The notes beneath the pieces are model-generated. The model had not been told where the DNA came from and searched no databases. It saw only the letters and a program-made list of their open reading frames with translations. From Caryophanales bacterium UBA6449 (lineage in GTDB: Bacteria > Bacillota_I > Bacilli_A > RFN20 > CAG-288), in contig DJOB01000004.1 of the NCBI GenBank assembly GCA_002437105.1, positions 133,125 through 181,379 on the forward strand: a stretch of 48,255 nt of DNA. Direction: 5' to 3'. The translations under genes and the position numbers were made by a program. This document shows, piece after piece, positions 16,953 to 24,214 of the stretch. Positions within the stretch are counted from its first letter, which is position 1; every line of letters begins with the position of its first letter.

Positions 16953-18209
16953 ATGGCTGAACAGATTGATAATGCGGCTGATCAGGTGATCGTTTTTTTC
17001 GGTGAGCTATCGACGAAGGGAAAGAATATCTTCGACTTTATCCGGCTGCTCGGTCGGAATATCCGCGAGAAGCTGAAGGACTATCCTCAGCTCGGCTACG
17101 AGATACACAAGGATCACATCTACATCCAGCTTAATGGCGTATCTTACGACGCCGTGACCAAGGCTCTGGTTCAGGTGCCTGGCATCCACGCCTTCTCGCG
17201 GGTTCGGGCGGTCCCGAAGGATCTCGACGCGATCAAGAAGCAGGCGATCGAGCTGGCTAAGGCTTCGGGACAGAAGACTTTTAAGGTCATCTGCCGTCGG
17301 GCGGATAAGACCTTCCCCCACCATTCGGATGAGATCTGTCGCTGGGTGGGAGGAGCCGTGCTCGAAGCTTGCCCCGATATGGCGGTCGATGTCCATAAGC
17401 CGGAACTGGAGCTCCACATCTATATCCGCCCCGAATTCGCTTATGTCTATGGACCTAAAACGCCCGGCATGGGCGGATATCCGCTTGGCATCGCGGGCAA
17501 GACCCTGCAGCTGCTCTCCGGCGGCATCGATTCACCCGTGGCGGCCTATCTGATGATGAAGAGGGGATGCCGGTTGGAGTGCATCCATTTTGCCGCTCCT
17601 CCCTACACTTCCGATAAGGTCCTCGACAAGATCGGTGACCTGCTGGATGTCCTCAACGCTTACCAGCCCGCTATCAAGCTGTATGTGGTGCCGTTCACCA
17701 AGCTTCAGGAGGCGATCTACGATGCGGCTGGCACCTCCTATGCGATCACCATCATGCGCCGCATGATGCTGAGGATCGCGCAGAAGGTCGCCCGGAATCA
17801 CAACGATCTGGTGATCTCGACCGGCGAGAGTATCGGTCAGGTCGCGTCTCAGACGCTGAAGAGCATGATCTGCATCGATCGGGCGATCGATTCTACGATC
17901 ATCCGTCCTCTCGCCTGCTTCGATAAGACCGAGATCATCGCTCTGGCGCAGAAGATCGGTACCTTCGACATCTCGATCCGTCCCTATGAGGACTGCTGTA
18001 CGATCTTCGATGTGAAGGATCCGACCACCGCTCCGCAGATGGAGAAAGTCGAGAAGATCGAACAGAGTTTCGATTACGCGCCGCTTGTCGAGCAGTGTGT
18101 CCGCAATACCAAGGTCGTCTGGGTGAAGAAGGGCGAGAAGCTCTCCTCCGACTTCGCACAGCAGCTGACGCTCGAGGTGAAGGATCCTACGCCTGCAGAG
18201 GATAAGTGA
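16953..18209 (+). CDS. thiI: tRNA 4-thiouridine sulfurtransferase ThiI
   Basis: Adenylates tRNA U8 and inserts sulfur to make 4-thiouridine, 418 residues. The order is a N-terminal ferredoxin-like domain (VFFGELSTKGKN), THUMP (DVHKPELELHIYIR, FAYVYGPKTPGMGGYP) and PP-loop pyrophosphatase (LLSGGIDSPVAAYLMMKRG), then ISTGESIGQVASQTLKSM and YEDCCTIF. No C-terminal rhodanese domain is present, as usual in Bacilli, consistent with direct sulfur hand-over from the adjacent desulfurase. Stop is TGA, showing the standard code. Confidence 0.97.
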   Translation: MAEQIDNAADQVIVFFGELSTKGKNIFDFIRLLGRNIREKLKDYPQLGYEIHKDHIYIQLNGVSYDAVTKALVQVPGIHAFSRVRAVPKDLDAIKKQAIELAKASGQKTFKVICRRADKTFPHHSDEICRWVGGAVLEACPDMAVDVHKPELELHIYIRPEFAYVYGPKTPGMGGYPLGIAGKTLQLLSGGIDSPVAAYLMMKRGCRLECIHFAAPPYTSDKVLDKIGDLLDVLNAYQPAIKLYVVPFTKLQEAIYDAAGTSYAITIMRRMMLRIAQKVARNHNDLVISTGESIGQVASQTLKSMICIDRAIDSTIIRPLACFDKTEIIALAQKIGTFDISIRPYEDCCTIFDVKDPTTAPQMEKVEKIEQSFDYAPLVEQCVRNTKVVWVKKGEKLSSDFAQQLTLEVKDPTPAEDK

Positions 18210-18276
18210 TCCTTGGGCAGCTCAGAGGAGTGGGCTGCTAGTCACCTGAGAGGGGCTTACCTCCGGTTATCTTTGG

Positions 18277-18305
18277 AGGGTGGCGAGTAGCCACCTCTCT
18301 TTTTT
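18277..18305 (+). terminator. Terminator after thiI
   Basis: GGTGGC/GCCACC stem (18279-18284 with 18290-18295) ending in T7. An upstream CCTCC ... GGAGG pairing (18260-18280) would compete with it, and another GGCAGC/GCTGCT hairpin lies at about 18215-18240. The remainder up to 18508 shows no gene. Confidence 0.75.
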
Positions 18306-18508
18306 ATCCGGGGTGTTGAAATATTTTCTTCCGCTTAAATTCTGAAGAATCAGCGAGGCTCTCGACGGTCGCGTCTCTGCTCCGCATGCGGGTTTTAAGG
18401 CGTGATCAAGCGGGCGAATCCAGTGGATATGGCGAGTATATTTTGAAAAAATATTTCAGTGCAGAAAACAAATGAAAAAGATAGGCAATTTCATGTTTCT
18501 TCCACGTA

Positions 18509-18537
18509 TTGAAAAAGGGTTTTACGCCAATTAAAAT
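18509..18537 (+). promoter_or_regulatory. Promoter of the MntP-like gene
   Basis: TTGAAA (18509-18514), 17-base spacer and TAAAAT (18532-18537). It gives a leader of only about 16 bases, so the hairpins near thiI are not part of this transcript. Confidence 0.7.
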
Positions 18538-18560
18538 CGGTATCCGTTGGAGGCTTGGAT

Positions 18561-19436
18561 ATGTTATTTCTCTCCGTCAGTCCCGCGTTGGAGCTGTGGG
18601 GGACCTCGATCCTCTCCGCCCTAGCAATCTCCGTCGATTCCTTCTGCGCTTCGGCGACCGATGCGGTCGAGCTGCCTCAGAAGCGGAAATGGTTATGGCT
18701 CTTTCTCATATCCCTCATCTTCGGTGTCTTTCACTTTTTTATGCCTCTGATCGGATATTCGATCGGCCGGCCTTTCATCGAGGCGGTTCGTCCCTATGTC
18801 CGGTGGATCTCGTTCGGGATCCTGACTTTTATCGGCTTGAAGGGACTCTTCGATATCATCCTCGACAAGCACGTCGACAGGATGGATCGCCTGGCAGGTA
18901 AATATTCTTTCCAGGCGGAATCGCACATCAGGGAACTGGCCGCTCGGGATGGCGAGGTGAGGCGGATTCGCGCGATCTTGAAGCGCCAGGCCCGCGAGTT
19001 TAAAAGCGGTCAGATCCCGGCCGATTGGTGTGGTGAGGGCGATCTGAATAGCCCGCAGTCGCTGCACGATATGGGTATCTATCTGCGCCATCTATCCCGT
19101 TGGTTGAACCGGAAGAAGCTGAAGGAGATCCTGCATGCGCCGGATTTCAAGTCTGCGGAGCGCGTCGGTCGCCTCAAGCTGGTGAGCGTGGTCTTGATCC
19201 AAGCCTTCGCTACTTCGCTGGATGCCCTGATACTCGGATTCACCTATGTCGGAATGCCGGAAGTCAGCGGGTATGGTACCGTCCTACCGATATTCGCGCT
19301 CTTCACCCTCGTGGTCACCCTCATGTCCTTCACTGGCGGAATCCTCGGCAAGCTCCTCGGAGAGAGAAGTCAGACCGTCGCTAATATCCTGGGCAGCCTG
19401 GTCCTCATCGGCATCGGTATCAAGGCGCTGTTCTAG
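18561..19436 (+). CDS. MntP/YtaF-like membrane protein with large cytoplasmic insertion
   Basis: Probable cation (manganese-type) exporter of the MntP/YtaF group, 291 residues. Two inverted halves each carry the family Asp motif: ALAISVDSFCASATDAV in helix 1 and FATSLDALILGFTYVGMPE in helix 4, followed by a final GILGKLLGERSQTVANILG block. Between the halves lies a loop of about 110 mostly charged residues (about 105-215) instead of the short MntP loop. GGAGG lies seven bases before ATG 18561; the TTG six bases earlier is too close to it. Ion specificity is inferred from family only; YtaF-type proteins are alternatives. Confidence 0.75.
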   Translation: MLFLSVSPALELWGTSILSALAISVDSFCASATDAVELPQKRKWLWLFLISLIFGVFHFFMPLIGYSIGRPFIEAVRPYVRWISFGILTFIGLKGLFDIILDKHVDRMDRLAGKYSFQAESHIRELAARDGEVRRIRAILKRQAREFKSGQIPADWCGEGDLNSPQSLHDMGIYLRHLSRWLNRKKLKEILHAPDFKSAERVGRLKLVSVVLIQAFATSLDALILGFTYVGMPEVSGYGTVLPIFALFTLVVTLMSFTGGILGKLLGERSQTVANILGSLVLIGIGIKALF

Positions 19437-19511
19437 TCCGGAATCGTGTGGGCTTATCATTATCCTCCGCCTTTTAAAAGTGATAGAATTTCGCACTTTG
19501 GAGGCAGCGGT

Positions 19512-19778
19512 ATGGCTGAGAAAGTTGAATATACCAAGGGTGAGAATCCTGCGGTGGTGCTGAGGAGATACATGGATTCGATCGAGGGTGGAATCACCGT
19601 CTTCGATCTGGCGGAGAAGTGCCGCAATAAGATCTCTTCCGGAACGATCAATGCTATTCTCGAGGGCAAGAGAAAGATCGATGAGGATATTTCGAAGGAG
19701 TTCTCGATCGCTTTTAAGACTCCGAAGAAGTTCTTCCTCGATGTTCAGAAGGAATACGATAAGACCCTGAAGAAGTAG
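19512..19778 (+). CDS. Small HigA-like helix-turn-helix protein
   Basis: Protein of 88 residues starting at an ATG seven bases after GGAGG. It has a Cro/XRE-type fold: VFDLAEKCRNKISSGTINAI as helix-turn-helix, then EGKRKIDEDISKEFSIAFK and the HigA-type end PKKFFLDVQKEYDK. No toxin gene of HigB type is adjacent, so it is an orphan HTH regulator or antitoxin-like protein. A terminator follows directly. Confidence 0.7.
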   Translation: MAEKVEYTKGENPAVVLRRYMDSIEGGITVFDLAEKCRNKISSGTINAILEGKRKIDEDISKEFSIAFKTPKKFFLDVQKEYDKTLKK

Positions 19779-19808
19779 AGTCTTCATCGGTTCTTTCCGT
19801 GCGTGTGA

Positions 19809-19840
19809 AACCTTCCAGCCATAGGGGCGGAAGGTTTTTT
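19809..19840 (+). terminator. Terminator of the HigA-like gene
   Basis: AACCTTCC (19809-19816) pairs with GGAAGGTT (19829-19836), followed by T-run. Confidence 0.8.
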
Positions 19841-19890
19841 CTTTTGGATTCTAGTTTTCTAGAGGTTCAGGGAATCAGAAGATGAGAACG

Positions 19891-19915
19891 AAAAAAAAGC
19901 TCGCATGACGCGAGC
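19891..19915 (-). terminator. Terminator of the infC-rpmI-rplT operon
   Basis: GCTCGC (19899-19904) with GCGAGC (19910-19915); the minus-strand product ends in eight U, just downstream of rplT. Confidence 0.85.
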
Positions 19916-19934
19916 TTTTCTCTCTGTCGAAGGA

Positions 19935-20411
19935 CTACTTGCTGGCGACCGCAGCGGCCTTGACCGCCTTGACCTTCTGCTTAGCAGGAAGGTTGGCAGC
20001 CTTGGGAGACACCTTAGTGACGGAAGCAGCGGAGGGAGCAGTGATCTTCCGGGCGGAAGCGCCCAGGGCCTTGTTGGCAACATTCACCAGAGCGGTGAAC
20101 TGGCTGGGATCAGCGATCGCGATCTCGGACAGCATCTTTCTGTTGAGGTTGACCTTGGCGAGGGCGAGACCATGCATGAAGGAGGAGTAGGAGGTGTCGT
20201 TGGCCTTGCAGGCGGCGGAGATACGAGTGATCCAGAGACGACGGAAGTCACCCTTCTTCGCACGACGGCCGACGAAGGCGTTGTTGAGCGCCTTGACGAC
20301 GGACTGATGGGCAGTCTTCCAAAGGAGGTGCCTAGATCCGAACTGGCCCTTGGCCAGCTTCAGCCACCGATTGTGGCGACGACGCAGAACGTAACCGCGC
20401 TTGACTCTCAT
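19935..20411 (-). CDS. rplT: 50S ribosomal protein L20 with Ala/Lys-rich C-terminal tail
   Basis: Assembly protein of the large subunit that also represses its own operon in many bacteria, 158 residues against the usual 115-120. The core is canonical: RVKRGYVLRRRHNRWLKLAKG, RRAKKGDFRRLWITRISAA and SYSSFMHGLALAKVNLNRKMLSEIAI. Residues from about 118 on are an extra tail of about 40 residues made of Ala, Lys, Pro, Ser and Val. Last gene of the operon, 20 bases after rpmI. Confidence 0.97.
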   Translation of the reverse strand: MRVKRGYVLRRRHNRWLKLAKGQFGSRHLLWKTAHQSVVKALNNAFVGRRAKKGDFRRLWITRISAACKANDTSYSSFMHGLALAKVNLNRKMLSEIAIADPSQFTALVNVANKALGASARKITAPSAASVTKVSPKAANLPAKQKVKAVKAAAVASK

Positions 20412-20431
20412 TTTTCTCTATCCTCCTTAGC

Positions 20432-20629
20432 TTAGAAGCTGATGAGCTTCTTCATGTTCCTGGCGTTGGTCCCAGTCAGATAGCGGGCGTGACGCAGGTT
20501 GACCTTCTGTTTGTGGGTCTTGCTCAGAGCAAGGTGGGAAGTATTCTGGTTGTACTTCTTCAGCTTGCCGTTGGCAGTGATCTTGAATCTCTTGGTCACT
20601 GACTTTTTAGTCTTCATCTTGTTCTTCAT
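20432..20629 (-). CDS. rpmI: 50S ribosomal protein L35
   Basis: 65-residue L35 with the signature MKTKKSVTKRFK and HLALSKTHKQKVNLRHARYL. The ATG at 20629 has GGAGG eight bases upstream; the open frame extends further upstream into infC but without family similarity. It lies between infC (19-base gap) and rplT. Confidence 0.96.
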   Translation of the reverse strand: MKNKMKTKKSVTKRFKITANGKLKKYNQNTSHLALSKTHKQKVNLRHARYLTGTNARNMKKLISF

Positions 20630-20648
20630 GGCTTTTCCTCCGTTTGAA

Positions 20649-21200
20649 TCACTTCTTCGACTTGGGAGAGATGTAACAGAAGTAGTACTTACCCTCGAGT
20701 ACGGGCTGTTTCTCCAACTGCCCCACCTCACCGATCATATCGATGAATTCCTTGAGCGTCTTCTCGGCCAACTCCATCCTGGTGACCATCCTTCCTCTGA
20801 CGAAGAGGGAAACCTTCAGCTTGTTGCCCTTCTCTAGGAACTTGCTGGCCTGTTTGGCCTTAGTCTCTAGATCGTGGGTGTCGGTCTGAGGGGTGAATCT
20901 GATCTCCTTGAGTTCGTTGACCTTGGAGTTCTTCTCGATCTCCTTCTTTTTCTTCTTCTGCTCGAACTGATACTTGCCGTAGTTGAGAATCTTGCAGACG
21001 GGCGGTATGTTGCTCGGGTTGACGCAGAGAAGATCGAGACCGAGGGCTTCAGCTTCCCTGAGCGCGTTGTCGCGGCTCATGGTAGCCGAGGTTCCATCGG
21101 GACGAATGACGATGAGGTTACGGAAGCGGTAGGGGATAAAGTCGTTGACGAGAGGCCTATTTCTCTTCGGTCTCTCGCGATCATTGTCTAAGTACCTTAT
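20649..21200 (-). CDS. infC: Translation initiation factor IF-3, probable AUA start
   Basis: IF-3 binds the 30S subunit and checks start-codon and initiator-tRNA fidelity. Domains are complete: N-domain RPLVNDFIPYRFRNLIVI ... SRDNALREAEALGLDL, Lys-rich linker (QFEQKKKKKEIEKN), C-domain KEIRFTPQTDTHDL ... FVRGRMVTRMELAE. Similarity starts only near LVNDF. A GGAGG (21211-21215) lies ten bases before an ATA codon at 21198-21200, giving 183 residues. An in-frame ATG at 21317 lies within a structured leader and would add 39 unrelated residues. Atypical IF-3 start codons (AUU, AUA, AUC) used for self-control are well known. The start is an inference; ATT at 21207 is too close to the ribosome site. 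Confidence 0.92.
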   Translation of the reverse strand: MRYLDNDRERPKRNRPLVNDFIPYRFRNLIVIRPDGTSATMSRDNALREAEALGLDLLCVNPSNIPPVCKILNYGKYQFEQKKKKKEIEKNSKVNELKEIRFTPQTDTHDLETKAKQASKFLEKGNKLKVSLFVRGRMVTRMELAEKTLKEFIDMIGEVGQLEKQPVLEGKYYFCYISPKSKK

Positions 21201-21359
21201 TTGAGTAATTCCTCCATTGTCCAGTAGAGAAGGAAAAGGCGGTGCACACAGTGCCCCGCCGCATAAGATACGTTTCTGTTCGTTCTTAGGCCTGTTACCC
21301 ATGGACTGCGCATCCATCGGGCGAGAGCGGGCGCTCTGCTTTCCTGTTTCTACCGACAG
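21201..21359 (-). promoter_or_regulatory. infC operon leader with terminator hairpin (L20-leader-type attenuator)
   Basis: About 160 bases of leader between promoter and infC. Its end holds a strong terminator: GGCGG ... CCGCC stem (21238-21260, inner GCAC/GTGC) followed by TTTTCCT, before the infC ribosome site. Upstream GC-rich segments, including inverted repeat GAGCGCCCGCTC (about 21323-21334) and GGATGCGCAGTCC (about 21303-21315), could form alternative pairings. In Bacilli this operon is controlled by L20 through such a leader. Confidence 0.7.
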
Positions 21360-21365
21360 CAGAAG

Positions 21366-21393
21366 ATTATACGCTAACTCTCTTTATTTTCAA
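21366..21393 (-). promoter_or_regulatory. Promoter of the infC-rpmI-rplT operon
   Basis: Minus strand TTGAAA (21388-21393), 16-base spacer, TATAAT (21366-21371). Confidence 0.8.
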
Positions 21394-21400
21394 TAGCTCT

Positions 21401-23464
21401 CTAGGTTCGATCCTGGTACTGTTCGATCACTTGACCGGCGATCTTCTCCGGGACCGGCTCGTAGTCGGCGAAGACCATGTTGAAGAATCCCATGCCCTTG
21501 GCCAGGCCCTTTATCTCGTTGGCGTAATCGGTGATCTCGGCCTCGGGGGCGATCGCGACGACCTCCATATCGCCCGCGCTGTTCTCCTCGCTCGAGATGA
21601 TGCGCCCTCTCCGGCGGGCTAGATCGGATAGGACATTGCCCAGAAATTCGTTGGGGACGGAGACCGTGAGCTGGTAGAAGGGTTCGAGCAGGATGGGATG
21701 GAGTTTATCGTAGGCGTTTCGGAAAGCCAGGATGGCGGCATTCTTGAAAGCCATCTCGTTCGAATCGACCGAGTGCTGCTTGCCGTCGACGAGGATCGCT
21801 CTGACTCCGATCACGGGTGCCCCGATCAGTCCTCCCTTTTCCAAGGCCTCTCTGAAGCCCTTATCGACGGCGGGGAAGTAGCCCTTATCCACGTGACCAC
21901 CCGAGACTTCAGAGGCGAAGGAGATGCTTTCAGACGGTTCGAATCTCATCTCGACCACGCCGTAGTATCCGGCTCCTCCGGTCTGCTTGATGTACCGGCC
22001 CTCCGCGGAGGCGGTGGCGGTGATCGTCTCGCGATAGGAGATCCGGATCGGCTCGGTAGTGAAGTGGATACCATACTCGTTTCTCAGCCGCTCCTCGATG
22101 TAGGCCAGATGGGTTTTGGTCATTCCTCCCAGGGTGATCTGGTGAGTCGTCTCGTCCTTGGACAGCGCGATAGTAGGATCCTCGATCGCGATCTTGGCTA
22201 CCGCGGGGAAGAGCTTATCAGAGTCCTTCTTGGTGCTGGGAACGATACCGATGAAGTAGGTCGGAGTCGGGTAGGAGACCGGTTTGAATTCCACCGGTCG
22301 GTCGAGGGCAGCGAGCGTATATGACAGCTTGAGGTCCTCGAGCTTGGTGGTCGCACCGATATCGCCAGCACCGATCTCCTCGACGGGTGTCAGCTTCGCG
22401 CCGCAGGGGCGGTAGAGCTGGGCTATCCGGTACTGTTTTCCGTTATTGGGACAGATGAGCGTATCGTTGAGCTTCACTCTACCCGACTGCACCTTGAAGG
22501 TGGAGATGGTGCCGAGGTAGGCGGAGTAGCTATTCTTGAATATCTGGAGGGAGGCCGGTTCATCTAGACTGGTCGATATCTGGATCTCCTGGTGTGTAGC
22601 CGTGTCCAGAGCGGTGATGGGCTTCAGATCTGCGGGTGAGGGGAGGTAGTCGATCAGCATGGTGGACAGCGTGTTTAGACCGATATCCTTGGCTGCGGAT
22701 CCGACGAGGACGGGGAACAGCTCGCCGTCGAGGACCGCCCGGCGCAGTCCGATCTTGATCTCCTCGTTGGTCAGCGGTTCCCCGGAGAAGAACTTCTCGA
22801 GCAGCTGGTCGTCCACGGAAGCGACCGCCTCGCAGAGCCGGTTGTGGAGTTGGAAGACGATCGGGCGCTTCTCCTCGAATATCTCGTCATCCTCGCACGT
22901 CTTGCCGTTGTACCGGCGCGCTTTGAGCTCCACGATATTGACGAAACCATCGAACTTCTCTCGCCGTCCGATGGGATAGGAGAAGGGGACGCAGCGCTGG
23001 CCCCCCAGCCGCTCCTGGATCTCGGTGAACAGGTGGGGGAAATCGACCTCGTCCTTGTCCATCTTGTTGATGAAGATGAACATGGGTACGCCTCTCTTGT
23101 GGAGCATCTTGAAGGCCTTGATCGTGCCGTTCTGGACGCCCTTCGCGGCGTCGATGACGATGATGGCGCCCTTGACCAAGCGGGTGACCCCGATGGTCTC
23201 GAAGATGAAATCGTCGTTTCCAGGCAGGTCGATCAGGTTGAGGAGATAGTCGCCCCTCTTCACCGAGACGAGGGACGAGGCGATGGAGACTTTCTTTTCT
23301 CGCTCGTAGGGGAGATAGTCCGATATGGTGTCCCCCTTCTCGACGCTGCCCTGCTTCGCGATGGTACCGTTCATGTAGGCGAGTGCTTCTACCAAGGTCG
23401 TCTTACCGCTGCCCTGGTGGCCGACTACAGCGATGTTTCTAATCTTTTCTGGTGTGTATGACAC
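21401..23464 (-). CDS. EF-G-like translational GTPase (paralog of FusA)
   Basis: Ribosome-associated GTPase of the EF-G-like/EF-G2 group, 687 residues, with all five EF-G domains. G1 is GHQGSGKTTL instead of the AHIDAGKTT of canonical EF-G, G3 is DLPG instead of DTPG, and G4 NKMD is standard. Domain IV (KGYFPAVDKGFREALEKGGL) and domain V (RRGRIISSEENSAGDMEVVAIAPEAEI) are complete. These variant G motifs mark the accessory EF-G-like family, not main fusA. The start is GTG with GGAGG seven bases upstream. Function in the family is poorly defined (translation under stress or ribosome recycling are suggestions). Confidence 0.9.
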   Translation of the reverse strand: MSYTPEKIRNIAVVGHQGSGKTTLVEALAYMNGTIAKQGSVEKGDTISDYLPYEREKKVSIASSLVSVKRGDYLLNLIDLPGNDDFIFETIGVTRLVKGAIIVIDAAKGVQNGTIKAFKMLHKRGVPMFIFINKMDKDEVDFPHLFTEIQERLGGQRCVPFSYPIGRREKFDGFVNIVELKARRYNGKTCEDDEIFEEKRPIVFQLHNRLCEAVASVDDQLLEKFFSGEPLTNEEIKIGLRRAVLDGELFPVLVGSAAKDIGLNTLSTMLIDYLPSPADLKPITALDTATHQEIQISTSLDEPASLQIFKNSYSAYLGTISTFKVQSGRVKLNDTLICPNNGKQYRIAQLYRPCGAKLTPVEEIGAGDIGATTKLEDLKLSYTLAALDRPVEFKPVSYPTPTYFIGIVPSTKKDSDKLFPAVAKIAIEDPTIALSKDETTHQITLGGMTKTHLAYIEERLRNEYGIHFTTEPIRISYRETITATASAEGRYIKQTGGAGYYGVVEMRFEPSESISFASEVSGGHVDKGYFPAVDKGFREALEKGGLIGAPVIGVRAILVDGKQHSVDSNEMAFKNAAILAFRNAYDKLHPILLEPFYQLTVSVPNEFLGNVLSDLARRRGRIISSEENSAGDMEVVAIAPEAEITDYANEIKGLAKGMGFFNMVFADYEPVPEKIAGQVIEQYQDRT

Positions 23465-23579
23465 GGTGTGCCTCCTCTATAAGTAACCGCTTACAAGAAT
23501 AGACTAAAAGCGGGGAAAAATAAAGAGAAAGCCTTTACATATAGTTTAAATATCGCTATTGGCGGCTGCCTGAGGCCAA

Positions 23580-23606
23580 AAGAAAAGCACCTCGCGAGGA
23601 GGTGCC
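23580..23606 (-). terminator. Terminator of the 171-residue protein gene
   Basis: GCACCTC (23587-23593) with GAGGTGC (23599-23605); the minus-strand transcript ends in TTTTCTTTT. Confidence 0.8.
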
Positions 23607-23624
23607 TGCTCTGCGGTCGATCGA

Positions 23625-24140
23625 TCAGTTGATGGACAGGGTGAGCCAGCGGTCGTTGTTGGAACCGTTGTCGTTATCGTAGATGCGGACGAACAGGGTG
23701 TGAACCTTGTTGTCGCCCACATACTTCAGCGAGGAATTGGACTGGATGTAGACATAGGCCTGATCGCCCGACTCCGAGATCACGACCAGCGCGTTCTCAG
23801 CCTGGAAGTAGTCCTTCGCCTTGCCGACCAGAGTAAAGCCGTGGTTGGCGTCGGCGGGCGTCGGAACCGCGTGACGATCGGCGCGTCTGAAGCTCAGGAC
23901 TCCCTGCTCCAGGACGCCGGTCCAGTAGTATTCCTTGACGCCGTAGATACCGGATATCTGCGATTTGAACTGGTGAGCGGAATCGAATCCGTTGTTGGGA
24001 CCGATAATGTAGAGATCCTCAGTTCCCTCCCAGGTCTCCTCAGGGGTGACTCTCTCGGTCTCCTCGACCGTGCTGGTCGTGGGCTCGAGGTTCTTAGAGG
24101 CGTGGACCCTCCGCTTTATATCGAATTTTTTACCGTGCAT
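23625..24140 (-). CDS. Unknown protein, possible carbohydrate-binding beta-sandwich
   Basis: 171 residues, no signal peptide or membrane segment. Residues 1-40 are basic then Thr/Glu-rich and look disordered. From about 42 the pattern DLYIIGPNNGFD ... YYWTGVLEQGVLSFRRA resembles the opening strands of SusE/SusF-type starch-binding modules, followed by short beta-rich segments (GFTLVGKAKDYF, NALVVISESGDQAYVYIQ, HTLFVRIYDND). The resemblance is pattern-level only. GGGAG lies ten bases upstream of the ATG, and the gene is monocistronic and divergent from the RsmF-type gene. Function unknown. Confidence 0.65.
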   Translation of the reverse strand: MHGKKFDIKRRVHASKNLEPTTSTVEETERVTPEETWEGTEDLYIIGPNNGFDSAHQFKSQISGIYGVKEYYWTGVLEQGVLSFRRADRHAVPTPADANHGFTLVGKAKDYFQAENALVVISESGDQAYVYIQSNSSLKYVGDNKVHTLFVRIYDNDNGSNNDRWLTLSIN

Positions 24141-24214
24141 TTTCTATCGCTCCCTTCATGGTTAATAATATACACCAGCGGGGGATTAAAGATTTCCCCG
24201 AAAGGAGGCCGCAG

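Noticed and set aside
18215..18306. Possible Mn (yybP-ykoY) or other riboswitch upstream of the MntP-like gene
   Set aside because: The hairpins end in a terminator for thiI, the conserved yybP-ykoY loops are not clear, and a good promoter at 18509-18537 starts the MntP-like transcript well downstream.
21201..21317. N-terminal extension of IF-3 from the ATG at 21317
   Set aside because: No ribosome site, no similarity, and the segment contains a terminator hairpin of the leader.
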